64,000 nucleotides of DNA from Brachionus manjavacas (lineage: Eukaryota > Rotifera > Eurotatoria > Ploima > Brachionidae): assembly GCA_019054805.1 (NCBI GenBank), contig JAHQIY010000004.1, forward strand, positions 3,472,001 through 3,536,000. The letters run 5' to 3'. Below, piece after piece: positions 61,505-64,000 of the stretch. Position 1 is the stretch's first letter, and each line of letters starts with the position of its first letter. The position numbers and the translations under genes were made by a program. Under the pieces are notes generated by a model. It had not been told where the DNA came from, did not search any database, and was given only the letters and a program-made list of their open reading frames with translations.

Positions 61505-63487
61505 CTTCTACAAATCATTATTTCTTATTTTCTGTGCATCTTCTTCACTGTCTTCAGTTGTCCTTTACTCAAAATAATAATCTAACTTTAATTTTGTACT
61601 AAGCTATTAGAAACAAAGTGACTATTTAAAAAACATTGTTCCTAAATAGCGGAAAACTTAATTTTGTGGCCCAAATTCCAACCAAAAAAATCCGTAAAAA
61701 AACTTTTTTAGTTCCGTAAATCACATACTGATACCGTCGGAATTATTTCAATTATTGTAAAATACGAAATTTGTTTTAGAGTAAAATTTTCGTTAATTAA
61801 ATTAAATTGATTTTCTACCTAATTCAAAATAAAATTTCAGAACCATATTAATTATTAAATACGATGCAAAATGGGGAATTTTTTTTGAAATTTTTAAAAA
61901 TTTTAAAAATTAAAGATCAAATTCTTAATATTCAAAAAAATTTATAAAAAAATAAAAAAATTTATTTTACAGCAAATTTTTTAAAATCAAATATTTTAAT
62001 GGATTTTTTTATCCTTTTTTATCTCATCCTTTTATTAGATTGAAGTGTCACATTCATTTCTTGTCAATATAAATTAAAAAATTTATTTTTTAATATTTTA
62101 ATTTAGCTCTGCTCTCGGTACGATACTGCGCCGCTGATGGAACTGTTCTCGGTCGCAACTTTAAGAGTCGTCTTTTAGTGCCGTTTTTAAAATATCTCCT
62201 GTAAATATATATTTTTTTAAAATAAATCAGTCATTTCTTTATCGGGAATTTTTTTTGATCTTACAGGTAAAATCGTATTTTTCATAAATTCATATTTCAT
62301 ATTTCATATTTTCCAGATCTATGATATCTACTAACTTTGAAGCAATCAAAATGATACCATAATCTGCAATTTTCACATTCTATTGATTCCTCTTAACAAA
62401 TACTTGAACAAAATGGACAAAAATAATTTTCTGATCAATTAATATCTTGCATGTTTTGATGTCTAAAAACTCAGATGTCTATTCATACAGTGAAAAAATG
62501 AAATAAAATAATTTATCACTCATATAACTTTTATTAAAGTATTAGAACAATCTAAAAATCTATGATGCTTTTTAAGTAAAAATTGCTTTAAGTACTCCTG
62601 TCCTTTACTACTGTATGAATTTAAAATCAATTTAATTTTAATCAAAATTATACTCTAAAAAAAGTTTTTCTTCATTTACTTTTCAATTCCTTAAAAAATT
62701 CTGCCAATTCAGTAATTCCACCCGAATCAGTAATTATTGTAAAAAGCGAAAATTCCGTTTTTTAGTTTGTGATTTATGGAATAAAGAAAGTTTTTTTCTG
62801 AATATTTTGTCAGAATTTGAGTCACGCAATTCCGGATTCCACTTAGAGGCAAAAAATAAAACTGTGCTAATCTAATTTAATTTGATATAAATTATCGATT
62901 CTTAATTATTTTTGGATTAATTGTAGTGCTATGATTAGTTAACACAGTGATAGAGAATCTTTAGATACTTTATTTTTGATACTAAATATTTTAAAATAAA
63001 AAAATGGTAAAAATTTTATTTTTTTATAAATAAGTTTTGTTTAGTGATGAAATCGATTATTTAAATTCGAATATATCATTTGATTATAAATAAATTTGAA
63101 AAGTATGCTTAATATTTGAATCAAAAACTGAATATTATAAATATTCGATTAAGTATTTGAAAAAAATTAATAATCTATTCAATAATTGAAAAATAAACTT
63201 GAATTTAAAAATATTCAAAAAATAAATTGAGTTGATTTGCTTTTTGATTACCAATATTCGTGTCAGATTTCGAACAATCAACCCAACTCTTCTATCATTT
63301 TTAGGACCGGTCCCATACACTCGGCAAAAGAAAAAAGTTTTTTCAAAAGAACTTTCTTACATAATACAATAGTGGGTTTTCCTTATTTTTTTCCAAAACT
63401 CTATAAGCTCAATATTTCTAGCAGGTTCTAACTTTAATTTTTTTCAAAGCCAAAGTTGACTTAGTATTATTACTTATTATTATTATT
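61505..63487. repeat. Spacer between duplications, with divergent repeat fragments
   Basis: Contains two copies of the family seen at 20400: 61668-61765 plus orientation and 62700-62860 minus orientation. A GC-rich patch at 62105-62190 (CTCTGCTCTCGGTACGATAC, GCGCCGC) is of unknown nature. No gene recognised; frames at 63135-63431 on both strands lack family features. Confidence 0.45.
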
Positions 63488-63639
63488 AATTAACGGCGCA
63501 AACCCCAATCTAGAGTAAACCAAACAAATTCAGCACCATTTAAACTACTAGCTTTTCCTTTTTGATATCAGTTTCTTAATAAAATATTTTTTTCTTTGGT
63601 ATTTTAAAGTTCTCCATAAACCAACTTCAGAAGTAGCGT
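63488..63639 (+). repeat. 152-bp direct duplication, copy 2
   Basis: Second copy of 61353-61504, 2135 bp away, same orientation. Confidence 0.95.
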
Positions 63640-64000
63640 TTTCTACTTCTTCTAGCAATTGCAATACTAGCTTAAAATTATTTTTTATTTGAAACTGAAA
63701 AAAATCTTTAAAACATCGCGCTTTTCTTTTTCAATGTTATTTCAACAGTACCCAGTCAACTTTATTTTAAAGGATCTTTAAAGAAATTTTAGAGAAAATT
63801 GTAGAGTTTTTTTACAGGTAATCGTACATTTTTCTTTAAAATATCTTTAAAAAATTCTTTTAGATTTCTCTAATAAGTCTTCAAATTTTTTTTCAATCAA
63901 GATGAGTTAGCGGTATATAATTTTTAATTAAGGTCAATAAACATGATTTTGGGTCTCAAAAAATTTTCAATAGGCAAGATAGTAAAGATCAAAATCATGA
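63640..64000. repeat. Partial copy of the 48.8 kb element arm and an old repeat
   Basis: 63651-63745 resembles 48900-48995 (CTTAAAATTATTTTTTATTT, GAAACTGAAAAAAAT, GCGCTTTT, ATTTCAACA). 63765-63900 resembles 14216-14330 (GGATCTTTAAA, TTTTAGAGAAA). No gene. Confidence 0.55.

Noticed and set aside
63480..63639. LTR retrotransposon bounded by the 152-bp direct repeats
   Set aside because: The 2 kb between the copies has no gag, protease, integrase or RT motif, no primer-binding site and no TG..CA ends that I can see.
1..64000. tRNA, rRNA, snRNA genes or CRISPR arrays
   Set aside because: I looked for B-box-like GGTTCGAATCC, for clover-leaf spacing and for regularly spaced repeats. The only GATTTGAACCC match lies in the mariner relic; none other was convincing.

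Overview
This window is nuclear DNA of an animal. The evidence is spliced genes with GT..AG introns, a four-exon and a five-exon gene, a rhodopsin-class GPCR, a K+-dependent Na+/Ca2+ exchanger, EF-hand neuronal calcium sensors, and several lineages of animal non-LTR retrotransposons plus a mariner relic. Base composition is extremely AT-rich (by eye well over 70 percent) and most introns that can be fixed by homology or phase are tiny (44-56 nt). The combination suggests a small invertebrate with compact introns; a rotifer-like animal would fit, but that placement is inference and no gene here proves it.

Layout. 1-213: a possible partial exon on the minus strand. 1373-2034 and 8537-9164: two neuronal-calcium-sensor/recoverin-like genes, both minus strand, 6.5 kb apart, evidently paralogues. 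Between them lie decayed LINE pieces (3270-3615, 4138-4645, 5470-6160), a small candidate gene (about 4836-5089) and a GC-rich patch (7168-7322). 12078-13647: a four-exon minus-strand gene for a 469-residue protein I do not recognise. 14650-14880: coding-like sequence of unclear strand. 15560-18460: an old jockey-type LINE, a 799-bp inverted-repeat transposon and a second LINE 3' end in opposite orientation. 18710-23256: a complete five-exon NCKX gene whose 2.9 kb intron has collected two inverted-repeat elements. 25461-29411: a 12-bp tandem repeat, a LINE RT relic, a dead mariner transposase and a young 5'-truncated LINE ending in a trinucleotide tail. 30445-31395: an intronless plus-strand FkbM-type methyltransferase. 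31560-33054: another LINE relic and a foldback element. 34210-35610: an intronless minus-strand neuropeptide F/Y-like GPCR. From 35.6 kb to the right edge I find no convincing conserved gene: there are three LINE remnants, several inverted-repeat elements (48246-49027, 49571-49932, 54871-55313), a 60-bp tandem repeat, a near-identical 152-bp direct duplication, and one 57-codon ORF of coding-like composition.

Functionally the identifiable genes lean toward excitable-cell signalling: two Ca2+ sensors, a Ca2+ extruder and a neuropeptide receptor. There is no sign they form a regulatory unit; close spacing of the two calcium sensors is best explained by tandem duplication. Several starts lie 18-24 nt downstream of a splice-acceptor-like site, which may reflect 5' introns or spliced-leader addition.
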